A stretch of DNA of 12,687 bases from Acidimicrobiales bacterium (GTDB taxonomy: Bacteria > Actinomycetota > Acidimicrobiia > Acidimicrobiales > RAAP-2), in NCBI GenBank assembly GCA_030044045.1, contig JASHWO010000029.1, positions 1-12,687 of the forward strand, given 5' to 3'. The notes below the pieces were generated by a model. That model was not told the DNA's origin. It made no database searches and worked only from the letters and a program-made list of their open reading frames with translations. A program made the translations under genes and the position numbers. Numbering within the stretch: position 1 is the first letter of the stretch; the number at the start of each line of letters is the position of its first letter. Shown here in pieces: positions 6,626 to 12,687 of this stretch.

Positions 6626-6692
6626 GCCTGGGGCCCCACTGTGGTGCCCCCGATGGCAGGCTCCTCCGGAAGCGGGGACCCCGCCACGCCGT
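6626..6692 (-). repeat. Degenerate palindromic repeat copy R6 (uvrC-nadA intergenic)
   Basis: Shares with the clear copies a GGGGCCCCA segment, GGCTCCTCCGG (6659-6669) and CCACGCCG (6684-6691) in the right order and at about the right spacing. A short perfect palindrome GCGGGG-A-CCCCGC (6672-6684) stands where hairpin A would be. The outer arms GCCTG and CAGGC (6626-6630, 6657-6661) still pair. It is the only copy outside a coding frame and the most diverged. Confidence 0.6.
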
Positions 6693-6747
6693 CCGATGGT
6701 GCCCCGGCCGTGTCGGCCTATCCCGGCACGGTCCCGACGGCGGCCTC

Positions 6748-6753
6748 TACTAT
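6748..6753 (+). promoter_or_regulatory. Possible nadA -10 element (TACTAT)
   Basis: TACTAT matches the TANNNT form of actinobacterial -10 boxes and lies about 120 bp before the nadA start, in a locally less GC-rich patch. No good -35 hexamer is seen at 16-19 bp. Suggestive only. Confidence 0.25.
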
Positions 6754-6872
6754 GGGCAGTGCCGGCCTGGTACCCCGGCGACATACCTCGCACCGAGGCC
6801 GACAACCCCGCGGATGGGCGACCAGGCTGTCCCCGCCGGCCAGTTCGGTGCCTCCCCGAAGGGGGTAACGAC

Positions 6873-7970
6873 ATGATCCGACTGCAGCGGGCGCTCCCGG
6901 AGCGCTACACGACCGCCATCCCCGAGGCGCTGGCCGGGTGGATCGGCGCCGCCAAGGCGACCCTCGGGGACCGCCTGCTGATCCTGGGCCACCACTACCA
7001 GCGGGACGACGTCATGCGCTGGGCCGACGCCCGGGGCGACTCGTTCGCCCTCTCCCGCATCGCCGCCGAGCGGCGGGACGCCGAGTACGTGGTCTTTTGC
7101 GGGGTGCACTTCATGGCCGAGTCGGCCGACGTGCTGACCGGCGACCACCAGCAGGTGCTGCTGCCCGACCTCAACGCCGGGTGCTCCATGGCCGACATGG
7201 CCGACGTGGAGGAGGTGGAGGAGGCGTGGGAGGCCCTGACCCGGGTCACCGACATCGAACGGGTGGTGCCGGTCACCTACATGAACTCGTCGGCCGCCCT
7301 GAAGGCCTTCGTGGGCCGGCACGGCGGCACGGTCTGCACCTCGTCCAACGCCCGGGCCGTGCTCGCCTGGGCTCTCGGGGCGGGCGCGGAAAAAATCCTC
7401 TTCTTCCCCGACCAGCACCTGGGACGGAACACCGGCTACCAGCTCGGCTACGGCCCGGCCGACATGGCGGTGTGGAACCCCCGGGCCGACTTCGGCGGGC
7501 TCACCGAGGCCGAGGCCAAGTCGGCCCGGCTGCTCCTCTGGAAGGGGCACTGCTCGGTCCACCAGCGCTTCCGTCCGGAGCACGTGGCCGCCTTCCGGGC
7601 CGAGCACCCCGACGGCATCGTGGTGGTCCACCCCGAGTGCGCCCACGAGGTGGTGGCGGTGGCCGACCAGGTGGGCTCCACCGACGCCATCATCCGGGCG
7701 GTGGCCGAGGCCCCGGCCGGGTCGGTCCTGGGCATCGGCACCGAGATCCACCTGGTGAAGCGGCTGGACGACGAGCACCCGGACAAGACGGTGGTCTGCC
7801 TCGACCCGCTGGTCTGCCCCTGCGCCACCATGGCCCGCATCGACCCCATGCACCTGGCCTGGGTATTGGAGGGCCTGGTCGAGGGGGAGGTCCGCAACCG
7901 CATCGTCGTCGACCCGGCAACCGCCCGTTGGGCCCGGGTGGCCCTGGAGCGCATGCTGGCCACCACCTGA
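6873..7970 (+). CDS. nadA: Quinolinate synthase
   Basis: A 365-residue NadA, condensing iminoaspartate with dihydroxyacetone phosphate to quinolinate in de novo NAD synthesis; it is a cytoplasmic [4Fe-4S] enzyme. Seen: LILGHHYQRDDV (36-47), FMAESADVL (80-88), NAGCSMADM (101-109), YMNSSAALKA (136-145), CTSSNARAVLAW (155-166), FFPDQHLGRNTGYQ (177-190), HPECAHEV (253-260) and CPCATM (315-320). The likely cluster ligands are Cys104, Cys256 and Cys315 or Cys317. The ATG at 6873 has AAGGGGG (6859-6865) seven bases upstream. It stands alone: the nadB and nadC partners often adjacent elsewhere do not follow, and the next genes are on the opposite strand. Identification is secure. Confidence 0.97.
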   Translation: MIRLQRALPERYTTAIPEALAGWIGAAKATLGDRLLILGHHYQRDDVMRWADARGDSFALSRIAAERRDAEYVVFCGVHFMAESADVLTGDHQQVLLPDLNAGCSMADMADVEEVEEAWEALTRVTDIERVVPVTYMNSSAALKAFVGRHGGTVCTSSNARAVLAWALGAGAEKILFFPDQHLGRNTGYQLGYGPADMAVWNPRADFGGLTEAEAKSARLLLWKGHCSVHQRFRPEHVAAFRAEHPDGIVVVHPECAHEVVAVADQVGSTDAIIRAVAEAPAGSVLGIGTEIHLVKRLDDEHPDKTVVCLDPLVCPCATMARIDPMHLAWVLEGLVEGEVRNRIVVDPATARWARVALERMLATT

Positions 7971-7978
7971 CCGGCGAC

Positions 7979-8016
7979 AAAACACAGAGGAGAAGTACAA
8001 AATACAGAGGGAAGTG
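7979..8016. repeat. Imperfect purine-rich direct repeat after nadA
   Basis: Two adjacent units of 18-20 bp, AAAACACAGAGGAGAAGTAC and then AAAATACAGAGGGAAGTG, differ by two substitutions and a one-base indel. The patch is far richer in A than anything else in the window and lies just past the nadA stop, at the edge of the damaged nucleotidyltransferase module. Its role is unknown. Confidence 0.6.
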
Positions 8017-8058
8017 GCGGGATTTCCGGTAGTTCTGCTCCCCCTTTTGGCGTCCTCT

Positions 8059-8089
8059 CGATCGGATCAGTCGGGCGACGATCCGTTCG
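8059..8089. terminator. Possible bidirectional hairpin terminator
   Basis: CGA-T-CGGATC (8059-8068) pairs with GATCCG-T-TCG (8080-8089) around an 11-base loop, with one T:T mismatch in a 10-bp stem. It lies between convergent nadA and the nucleotidyltransferase remnant, where a shared terminator is expected. There is no following T tract, so the call is weak. Confidence 0.3.
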
Positions 8090-8094
8090 CCCAC

Positions 8095-8525
8095 TCAGCC
8101 AAGCTGCCCGGGCTCGGCCGGCCGCCCTTCGTCGCGCAAGGCGTACAGCTCCGGGAGAGCTTCCCGGTCCTTGGCTCGGTCAGCCCGTTCCTTGGCGGCG
8201 ATGATGTCCTCGAGCGCCGCTGCCCGGATGACGAACCCATCCCCCTGCAGCAGCGTCGAATGGGTGGCCAGCTCCTCATAGGGGACGAGACGGCCGTCGG
8301 GGGCTCCAGTCCGGCGAGGACGTCGAAAGGGCCCGGAAGCGCGTCGGCCAGACGGCCAAGGTTGGCCCGTTCTCGGCGGACCACACAGTCGGCATCCTCA
8401 GTCCGACGCGCAGCACCGTAGGCATATGCGGCTGCCCCTCCTACCACGAGGTACTCGACCCCGTGACGTTCCAAAACCTCGATGAGACGCGGGAGGTCGT
8501 GCGGTGGACCGTCAGGCGTCGCCAC
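8095..8525 (-). pseudogene. Nucleotidyltransferase (AbiEii/MNT-like), frameshifted and internally deleted
   Basis: From GTG 8525 the first frame reads a clear nucleotidyltransferase start: LIEVLERHGVEYLVVGGAAA, then ARRTEDADCVV with the GG and D-x-D metal-binding motifs, to about DVLAGLE. The frame then loses sense. A second frame resumes with DGRLVPYEELATHSTLLQ, AALEDIIAAKERADRAKDRE and ALPELYALRDE, ending at TGA (8095-8097). The switch falls at a run of five G (8299-8303); gaining one base or losing two would rejoin the frames. Compared with the family as I recall it, some 40 residues between the D-x-D segment and FDVLAG are also missing. Relatives are toxin or antitoxin nucleotidyltransferases in two-gene modules. 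A sequencing error could explain the frameshift but not the deletion. Confidence 0.7.
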
Positions 8526-8706
8526 CGGCAGCCGAGGCCTCCTCGGCCCGCTTGGCCTCCACCTCCGTCAACCACTCCATCACGGCCTCGCGGGAGTCCA
8601 GACGCCGCCCGTCCCACAGGATCGTCACGTCGTCCTCGGTCGGGGGCGCGGCATGGCGCATACCCTCGAACCACTCCTCGGCAGTCATGACGGGCTGCGC
8701 GGCCAT
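8512..8706 (-). CDS. Small partner protein of the nucleotidyltransferase module, function unknown
   Basis: A 64-residue protein from ATG 8706: MAAQPVMTAEEWFEGMRHAA, then TEDDVTILWDGRRLDSREAVMEWLTEVEAKRAEE. No family is firmly recognised. It has a central strand-like segment (VTILWDGRRLDS) followed by an acidic amphipathic helix. Its stop overlaps the GTG of the nucleotidyltransferase remnant by 14 bp, implying translational coupling and a two-gene unit, as in toxin-antitoxin-like modules; I do not assign antitoxin function on that basis alone. Alternative starts are GTG 8730 (72 residues) and ATG 8688 (58 residues); none has a well-placed ribosome binding site. It appears intact although its partner is broken. 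Confidence 0.6.
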   Translation of the reverse strand: MAAQPVMTAEEWFEGMRHAAPPTEDDVTILWDGRRLDSREAVMEWLTEVEAKRAEEASAAGGDA

Positions 8707-8755
8707 AACCTCAGGATACCCGTGTAGCACCGAGTCGCGGCCGCCATTCGGTGCG

Positions 8756-9895
8756 TCAGCCCCTGATCGACGACGACACTGACGGCGGCGGGACCGCCGT
8801 CGTGGTGGTGGTCGGGGTGGTCGTAGTGGTCGTCGTCGCCGGGGCCAGGCCGGTGTCGGGCGACACGCAACCGGCGGGCGGTGTGGCCGTCCCCGGCTGG
8901 CCCGGCATCAGCACGGTGCCGGCGCAGCCGAAGTCCGAGAACGTGGCCTCGCTGGTGATGGTCGACCCGTCGGAGAAGGCGGCCACGCCGACCGTCTGGC
9001 GGACGTACCCGGAGGCGTCGACGGACACGGTCACCGTCTCCCCCGTGTACCCCTGCTGGGCCAGCACTCCCAAGGCGGCCGTGATGGTGGCCGCCTGCAC
9101 GCTGTTGGTCCCGGGCACGTCGGCCTGCTGGGCCGGGGCCAGGGTGACCCGGTAGACGGTGACCGGCGTGCCGTCGACGGTCCCGGTGCCGGTCTGGTCG
9201 GCGGCGGTGATCTCGCTCTGGTCGAGGTCGAGATAGCCGGTCGGGCTGGCCAGGCCCATCATGGCGAAGGCGCCCTGGCCAGGCCCGAGGGTGCCCTCGA
9301 CCAGGCTGGCAAAGCCCGAGATCGGGTCCCCGGATCCGATGGGGGTTGTCGACCCCGGCGACAGCCCGTAGTCCCCGCCGCCGAGCTCCCACAGGTCCGT
9401 CCCGTTGTCCCGGACGGTGATCACGCCGAAACTACCCACCTGGGTGCTGGCCACCATGCCGAACGGATCGGTGTCGATGACTCCTTGGCCGGAGAAGGAC
9501 ATCCCGAGGTCCGCCGAGCCGCCGCACACCCGACCGCCGCCGGCGCTGCGAACGGGGCACGGCGCCGTCGTGGTCGGCGCGGTCGGTGCCGTCGGCGCGC
9601 CGAACCGGTAGGTCATGTCGAAGCTGCCAGCGCTCGTGGTGGCGCTCAGGGCGGCCATCACCTGCCGGGTGGCCACCCCGCTCGGCGCCGGCGACCGGTG
9701 GTGGCCGTGGGCGGGGGGCAGGGCCGCCGGGCCAGGGCCGCCGCCGGTCAACGCCAGGCCCACCGGCACCCCCGTCACGGCCAGGCAGGCCGCCGCGGCA
9801 CCCGCCACGCCGAGATGGCGTAGCCCGAGCCGGCGCCGCCCACGACGTCGCGGCGTGCCCTCGCCGTCGAGCCATACGTCAGGTGTGCGGTGCAC
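8756..9895 (-). CDS. Membrane-anchored extracytoplasmic protein, Thr-rich tail (paralog 1)
   Basis: A 379-residue protein of unrecognised family: a cytoplasmic N-terminus with WLDGEG (8-13) and a basic run (15-22), one hydrophobic segment (about 27-49, ending TGVPVGLAL), an extracytoplasmic domain, and a tail of Thr runs. Four cysteines (113, 124, 324, 343) are shared with the neighbouring paralog and could form disulfides. There is no lipobox and no LPXTG. The strand-rich C-terminal part (VTVSVDASGYVRQTV, then FSDFGCAGTV) faintly recalls LppX/LprG- or LolA-like lipid-binding folds, which is only a suggestion. The GTG at 9895 has GAGGAGG eight bases upstream, overlapping the end of the preceding gene; the 19-bp gap makes a two-gene operon with paralog 2. 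Confidence 0.85.
   Translation of the reverse strand: MHRTPDVWLDGEGTPRRRGRRRLGLRHLGVAGAAAACLAVTGVPVGLALTGGGPGPAALPPAHGHHRSPAPSGVATRQVMAALSATTSAGSFDMTYRFGAPTAPTAPTTTAPCPVRSAGGGRVCGGSADLGMSFSGQGVIDTDPFGMVASTQVGSFGVITVRDNGTDLWELGGGDYGLSPGSTTPIGSGDPISGFASLVEGTLGPGQGAFAMMGLASPTGYLDLDQSEITAADQTGTGTVDGTPVTVYRVTLAPAQQADVPGTNSVQAATITAALGVLAQQGYTGETVTVSVDASGYVRQTVGVAAFSDGSTITSEATFSDFGCAGTVLMPGQPGTATPPAGCVSPDTGLAPATTTTTTTPTTTTTAVPPPSVSSSIRG
8838..8938 (-). repeat. Near-identical 101-bp block shared by the paralogs, copy a
   Basis: Matches 10057-10157 at 99 of 101 positions (differences at 8848 and 8887), whereas sequence on either side is clearly diverged. It encodes the conserved C-terminal segment with two cysteines ahead of the Thr-rich tail. 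Confidence 0.9.
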
Positions 9896-9914
9896 GGTCC
9901 GGACCTCCTCGGGT

Positions 9915-11117
9915 CTACGACGTCGTCGTGGTGGTCGTGCTGCCCGCCGCTCCGGTGGTGGTGGTGGTGGTGCTCGGCTGCACGGTCGTGGTGGGGGCCG
10001 TCGAGGTGGTGCTCGACGGAGTCCCTGTAGCGACCGGAGCCGTGGTGGGGGTGGTGGCCGGGGCCACGCCGGTGTCGGGCGACACGCAACCGGCGGGCGG
10101 TGTGGGCGTCCCCGGCTGGCCCGGCATCAGCACGGTGCCGGCGCAGCCGAAGTCCGACAGTGAGGTGTCGAGCCCCACGACGTCTCCTGTGGAGAAGGAA
10201 ACTTTGTAGCCGGCGTAGTGGATGTACCCGCTGGGGTCGATCTCCAGGGTGACCGTCATGCCGGTCATCCCCTGCTGCCGTAGCTCGGCCAGGGCGGCGG
10301 TGATGGTGGCCGACTCCTGGCTGGTGATCCCCGGCGTTGTGACGAGCTTTGTCGGGTCGAGCGACACGACGTAGTTCTCCAGTGTCCCTTTCGGCCCCCC
10401 GCTCCCGAACGGTTCCGCCCCGGTGACTGCGGCCTGGTCGAGGTCGAGGAACCCGGTCGGGCTGGCCATGGCCAGCATGGCCACCCCGCCGACGTCGTTG
10501 CCGATCGTGTCCTCCGCCAGCGAGGCGAACGAGGGCAGCGAATCCCCACTTCCGGTGGTGGCCGAGGGGGTCAGGCCTGTCCCGGCGTCCTCCCAGACGG
10601 TTGTCCCGTCCGCCCGCACCGTGATCCCCAGGCTGGTCGTGGCCAACAGGGCCGTCGGAGCGGTGTCGGCCGTCCCGTTGCCGGTCACTTTCGTCCCTAC
10701 GTCGCCCTGCATGCAGAGCCGGCCGCCGCTCCCTCCACTGGTGCAGTTCCCGGAGTTCCCGGATGTGCGGGTCTCGCCCAGTAGGTAGGTGAACTGGAAG
10801 TTGCCGGCGTCGGTGGTCGTGCTGAGCGCCGCCAGCACCTGCTGCTCCGCCGGGCTCTGCGGCAGCCGGTCCCCGTGCCCGTGCTGGTGCGACGGCGGCA
10901 GCGCGGCCTGGCCTCCGCCCGAGCTGAGGGCCAGCCCCACTGGTACGCCCACCACGGCCAGGCAGGCTACGGCGGCAGCGGCCACCCCGGCCCGCCGGAT
11001 CTGGCTCGGCCGCCAGCCGCTCCGGCCGCCCCCGGCGGCGACCTCGCCTTCGTCCAGCCAGAGGTCCGCCGCCTCGCCGGATCCGATCTCGGGCGTCGCT
11101 CCAGTCTCGTCCGTCAT
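9915..11117 (-). CDS. Membrane-anchored extracytoplasmic protein, Thr-rich tail (paralog 2)
   Basis: A 400-residue paralog of the downstream protein with the same layout: cytoplasmic DLWLDEGE (18-25), hydrophobic segment about 43-65 (ending VGVPVGLAL), extracytoplasmic domain with Cys125, 135, 324 and 343, the ASPTGFLDLDQ motif (218-228), and a 50-residue Thr/Ser/Pro/Ala tail that could span the wall or be glycosylated. Most of the domain is diverged from paralog 1, but the DFGCAGTV to SPDTG block is almost identical even in DNA. The ATG at 11117 has GAGGAGGGG upstream, so I start it here. The frame also continues open upstream to ATG 11756, giving a possible 613-residue fusion with the winged-helix-like protein. 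Function unknown. Confidence 0.82.
   Translation of the reverse strand: MTDETGATPEIGSGEAADLWLDEGEVAAGGGRSGWRPSQIRRAGVAAAAVACLAVVGVPVGLALSSGGGQAALPPSHQHGHGDRLPQSPAEQQVLAALSTTTDAGNFQFTYLLGETRTSGNSGNCTSGGSGGRLCMQGDVGTKVTGNGTADTAPTALLATTSLGITVRADGTTVWEDAGTGLTPSATTGSGDSLPSFASLAEDTIGNDVGGVAMLAMASPTGFLDLDQAAVTGAEPFGSGGPKGTLENYVVSLDPTKLVTTPGITSQESATITAALAELRQQGMTGMTVTLEIDPSGYIHYAGYKVSFSTGDVVGLDTSLSDFGCAGTVLMPGQPGTPTPPAGCVSPDTGVAPATTPTTAPVATGTPSSTTSTAPTTTVQPSTTTTTTGAAGSTTTTTTS
10057..10157 (-). repeat. Near-identical 101-bp block shared by the paralogs, copy b
   Basis: Partner of 8838-8938 at a constant offset of 1219 bp. Synonymous positions are also conserved, which points to recent exchange between the copies rather than protein-level selection alone. 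Confidence 0.9.
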
Positions 11118-11756
11118 GTCGCGCACCCCTCCTCGCCGTAGGACCTGCAACTGCGCCCTCCGGGGGCGGCGGTCCTGGCCTAGATGCCGCTGTAACCCCG
11201 GTGACATGCGATATCGTACCAAAGGTACGAACAAATTACTAGGGGGTGACGGGTGATCCGTAAACTCCGTGGGAAGGACGAGGCGGGGCGCTCCCCCCCC
11301 GGCGGGTTGGAGGAGCCTGGCCTGGCCGGCCGAGTCAACGAGCTTGGCGGCCGCCGACGCCGACTTGGCCGGCGGCTCGCCGAACTCCCGTACGAGGAGG
11401 TCGGCCAGGGCCCGGCCCTCGGGCAGACGGGCCTCCCCCAGCGCGTCGACAACGGCACGGAAGAGCGGGACCGACCGGAAGGCGGCCACCCGGGCGGCGG
11501 TCCCCGCCGGGCCGCCGGCCAGCGCCGCCTGGCCCCGTTCGCTGAGGAGCACCCGGTCCGATCGGCCGGCCACCAGGCCGAAGAGCCGGGCCGCGGCCAT
11601 GCGGCTGAGGAAGGCACCGTTGTTGACCCCGCTGTAGCCGAGCGCGGCGGCCAGGGCGGCCGGGGTGGTGTCGCCCCCCGAGTCGGCCACCGCCCGAGCC
11701 ACGGCGAGCGACGCCTCCAGGTCGTAGGCCACCGACCGGTATCTCGCTCGGGCCAT
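11118..11756 (-). CDS. Winged-helix-like (DUF5343-like?) protein lacking its own stop codon
   Basis: From ATG 11756 (GGAGG six bases upstream) the frame reads MARARYRSVAYDLEASLAVA, a helix-turn-helix-like segment (TPAALAAALGYSGVNNGAFL, 31-50), LFGLV and LLSERGQAAL, then a second helical domain (AFRSVPLFRAVVDAL; ADLLVREFGE; SASAAAKLVDSAGQARLL) and LVLPTEF near residue 164. The layout suggests two winged helices of a DNA-binding or adaptor protein; resemblance to DUF5343 is from memory and weak. No stop follows: the frame runs through a less GC-rich, promoter-like stretch into paralog 2, and 11118 is only where paralog 2 begins. Either the stop was lost, giving a 613-residue fusion (9915-11756), or the original 3' end is truncated. 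An eight-C run at 11293-11300 is a possible indel site. Confidence 0.6.
11214..11230. promoter_or_regulatory. Perfect palindrome, possible operator
   Basis: TCGTACC (11214-11220), AAA, GGTACGA (11224-11230) is a perfect 7-bp inverted repeat in an unusually AT-rich patch about 100 bp before the start of paralog 2. On the coding strand it overlaps TACGAT, a plausible -10. It could be an operator for the paralog operon, perhaps bound by the winged-helix-like protein encoded alongside; that link is inference. Confidence 0.4.
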
Positions 11757-11918
11757 GCCGGTCCTCCGCTCGCTCCTTCCCCGGACCACCACGCTACGCC
11801 ACCTCCGCCCGATGACAACCTCCCCGCCCGCCCCGGCGTCAATTCCGCAATGGCCGCATACCGTCGATCGCACCCGCCCGCCACCGACTCCCCGCCTGTC
11901 GGCCGGACCTCGCAGCCA

Positions 11919-11924
11919 TAGGAT
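11919..11924 (+). promoter_or_regulatory. -10 element for a leaderless MoxR transcript
   Basis: TAGGAT fits the TANNNT pattern and ends seven bases before the GTG at 11932. No Shine-Dalgarno sequence is present. This geometry is typical of actinobacterial leaderless genes, where transcription begins at the start codon. No clear -35 is visible. Confidence 0.45.
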
Positions 11925-11931
11925 CCGCCCG

Positions 11932-12687
11932 GTGAGCGGAGCCCCAGACCCAGACCACGCCGTCCCCGCCCGGGCCCCCCGGGAGCTGTTCGACGCCATC
12001 GTGGCGTCGGTACGGGACGTCCTCCAGGTCGGCGACGGCACCGTCACCCTGGCCGTGGGCTGCCTGGCCGCCGGCGGCCACCTGCTGGTGGAGGACCTGC
12101 CGGGGCTGGGCAAGACCACCCTGGCCAAGTCCCTGGCCCGCTCGGTGAGCCTGGGCTTCCGCCGGGTGCAGTGCACCGCCGACCTGCTCCCGGCCGACGT
12201 CACCGGAGCCATGGTGCTCGACCTCGAGCACCGCCGGCCCACCTTCCGCCATGGCCCGGTGTTCACCAACGTGCTGATGGCCGACGAGCTGAACCGTGCC
12301 TCGCCCCGGGCCCAGTCCGCCCTACTGGAGGCCATGGAGGAACGCCAGGTGACGGTCGACGGTCAGAGCCTGCCCCTGCCCGTCCCGTTCCTGGTGGTGG
12401 CCACCCAGAACCCCTACGACGCCGCCGGCACCTCTCCCCTGCCCCACGGCCAGCGCGACCGGTTCCTTTTGCGGCTGTCGCTGGGCTACCCCGATCGCGA
12501 CCAGGAGGACCGGCTGCTGGCCGACGGCGACCCGGCCGAGCGCGCCGCCCGCCTGGAACCGGCGGTGACGGCGACCGAGCTCGACGCCCTGATGGCGGCG
12601 GTGGCGGCCGCCCACGTGGCCCCGGCCGCCCGGGGGTACGTGCTCGACCTGGTGCAGGCCACCCGTAGCCACCCGGCGGTGCGGGTA
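11932..12687 (+). CDS. MoxR-family AAA+ ATPase (3' end outside window)
   Basis: 252 residues are visible of a family usually a little over 300 long. Walker A is in EDLPGLGKTTLAKSLA (54-69); Walker B is VLMADELNRASPRAQSALLE (114-133) with Asp118 and Glu119; the following EAMEERQVTVDG, sensor 1 FLVVATQNP (153-161) and the GQRDRFLLRLSLGYPD segment (173-188) are all MoxR-type. MoxR ATPases act as chaperones for assembling or activating partner complexes and are commonly followed by a DUF58 gene and VWA-domain membrane proteins; those would lie beyond the window. The start is GTG 11932, supported by the closely placed -10 and the usual short N-terminus. Divergent from the winged-helix-like gene across 175 bp. 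Confidence 0.93.
   Translation, partial: MSGAPDPDHAVPARAPRELFDAIVASVRDVLQVGDGTVTLAVGCLAAGGHLLVEDLPGLGKTTLAKSLARSVSLGFRRVQCTADLLPADVTGAMVLDLEHRRPTFRHGPVFTNVLMADELNRASPRAQSALLEAMEERQVTVDGQSLPLPVPFLVVATQNPYDAAGTSPLPHGQRDRFLLRLSLGYPDRDQEDRLLADGDPAERAARLEPAVTATELDALMAAVAAAHVAPAARGYVLDLVQATRSHPAVRV

Larger units (their letters stand above)
6528..6872. other. Divergent uvrC-nadA intergenic region
   Basis: These 345 bp separate the uvrC start (-) from the nadA start (+) and must hold both promoters. They contain the degenerate repeat R6, further GC-rich inverted sequence at about 6541-6605 that may be older repeat debris, and a TACTAT hexamer (6748-6753) of actinobacterial -10 type facing nadA with no convincing -35. 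No coding signal or RNA gene is evident. Confidence 0.6.

Noticed and set aside
3616..6687. Open frame of over 1000 codons covering uvrC and ending as RapZ
   Set aside because: The RapZ part from 4470 is real and has its own ATGA-coupled start; upstream it is an out-of-frame Arg/Gly/Pro-rich reading of uvrC.
4605..7970. Very long open frame running through uvrC on the opposite strand into nadA
   Set aside because: Only the part from 6873 has NadA motifs. The rest is a low-complexity GC-driven antisense shadow of uvrC with no family motif.
9901..10060. Triplet-rich tracts at paralog 3' ends as independent microsatellites
   Set aside because: They are the coding sequence of Thr-rich tails, with mixed Thr codons rather than a pure expanding repeat.
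11757..12335. Extension of the winged-helix-like frame upstream to 12335
   Set aside because: That stretch is antisense to the clear MoxR ATPase motifs, and ATG 11756 has a good ribosome binding site.

Overview
The window is very GC-rich and nearly fully coding. It carries a housekeeping cluster in an order typical of Actinomycetota: uvrC, rapZ, yvcK, (whiA absent), gap, pgk, then probably tpiA. Gene order, base composition, frequent GTG/TTG starts and an Arg-type Walker A in RapZ point to an actinobacterium. An Acidimicrobiia-like lineage is my inference and cannot be proved from this sequence.

Layout. 1-123 (-): start of a protein downstream of pgk, by position probably TpiA. 143-1342 (-): pgk. 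1404-2444 (-): gap. 2501-3556 (-): yvcK. 3616-4470 (-): rapZ. 4467-6527 (-): uvrC, overlapping rapZ by ATGA. 6528-6872: divergent intergenic region. 6873-7970 (+): nadA. 8095-8525 (-): a damaged nucleotidyltransferase. 8512-8706 (-): its small overlapping partner. 8756-9895 and 9915-11117 (-): tandem paralogous membrane-anchored extracytoplasmic proteins with Thr-rich tails. 11118-11756 (-): a winged-helix-like protein with no stop codon of its own, open into the second paralog. 11932-12687 (+): 5' part of a MoxR-family AAA+ ATPase, running off the window.

The most striking signal is a dispersed repeat of about 66-75 bp made of two hairpins. It lies inside or at the edges of yvcK, rapZ and uvrC, always in the same orientation. 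Its coding copies are read in one frame, giving a peptide close to TAGVGQGPxAPEE followed by xGxGxPxGQ. There are five clear copies, one decayed tandem partner and one degenerate intergenic copy. Hairpin arms differ between copies but change together, so structure is preserved while sequence drifts. The behaviour recalls the palindromic elements inserted in Rickettsia genes, but I do not recognise this family. One copy appears to supply the ribosome binding site and start codon of yvcK. Others add an internal loop to YvcK and UvrC and a C-terminal tail to UvrC.

The right-hand part is accessory in character: an eroded nucleotidyltransferase module, a duplicated secreted-protein pair with a recently homogenised 3' block, and a possible regulator-membrane-protein read-through fusion.
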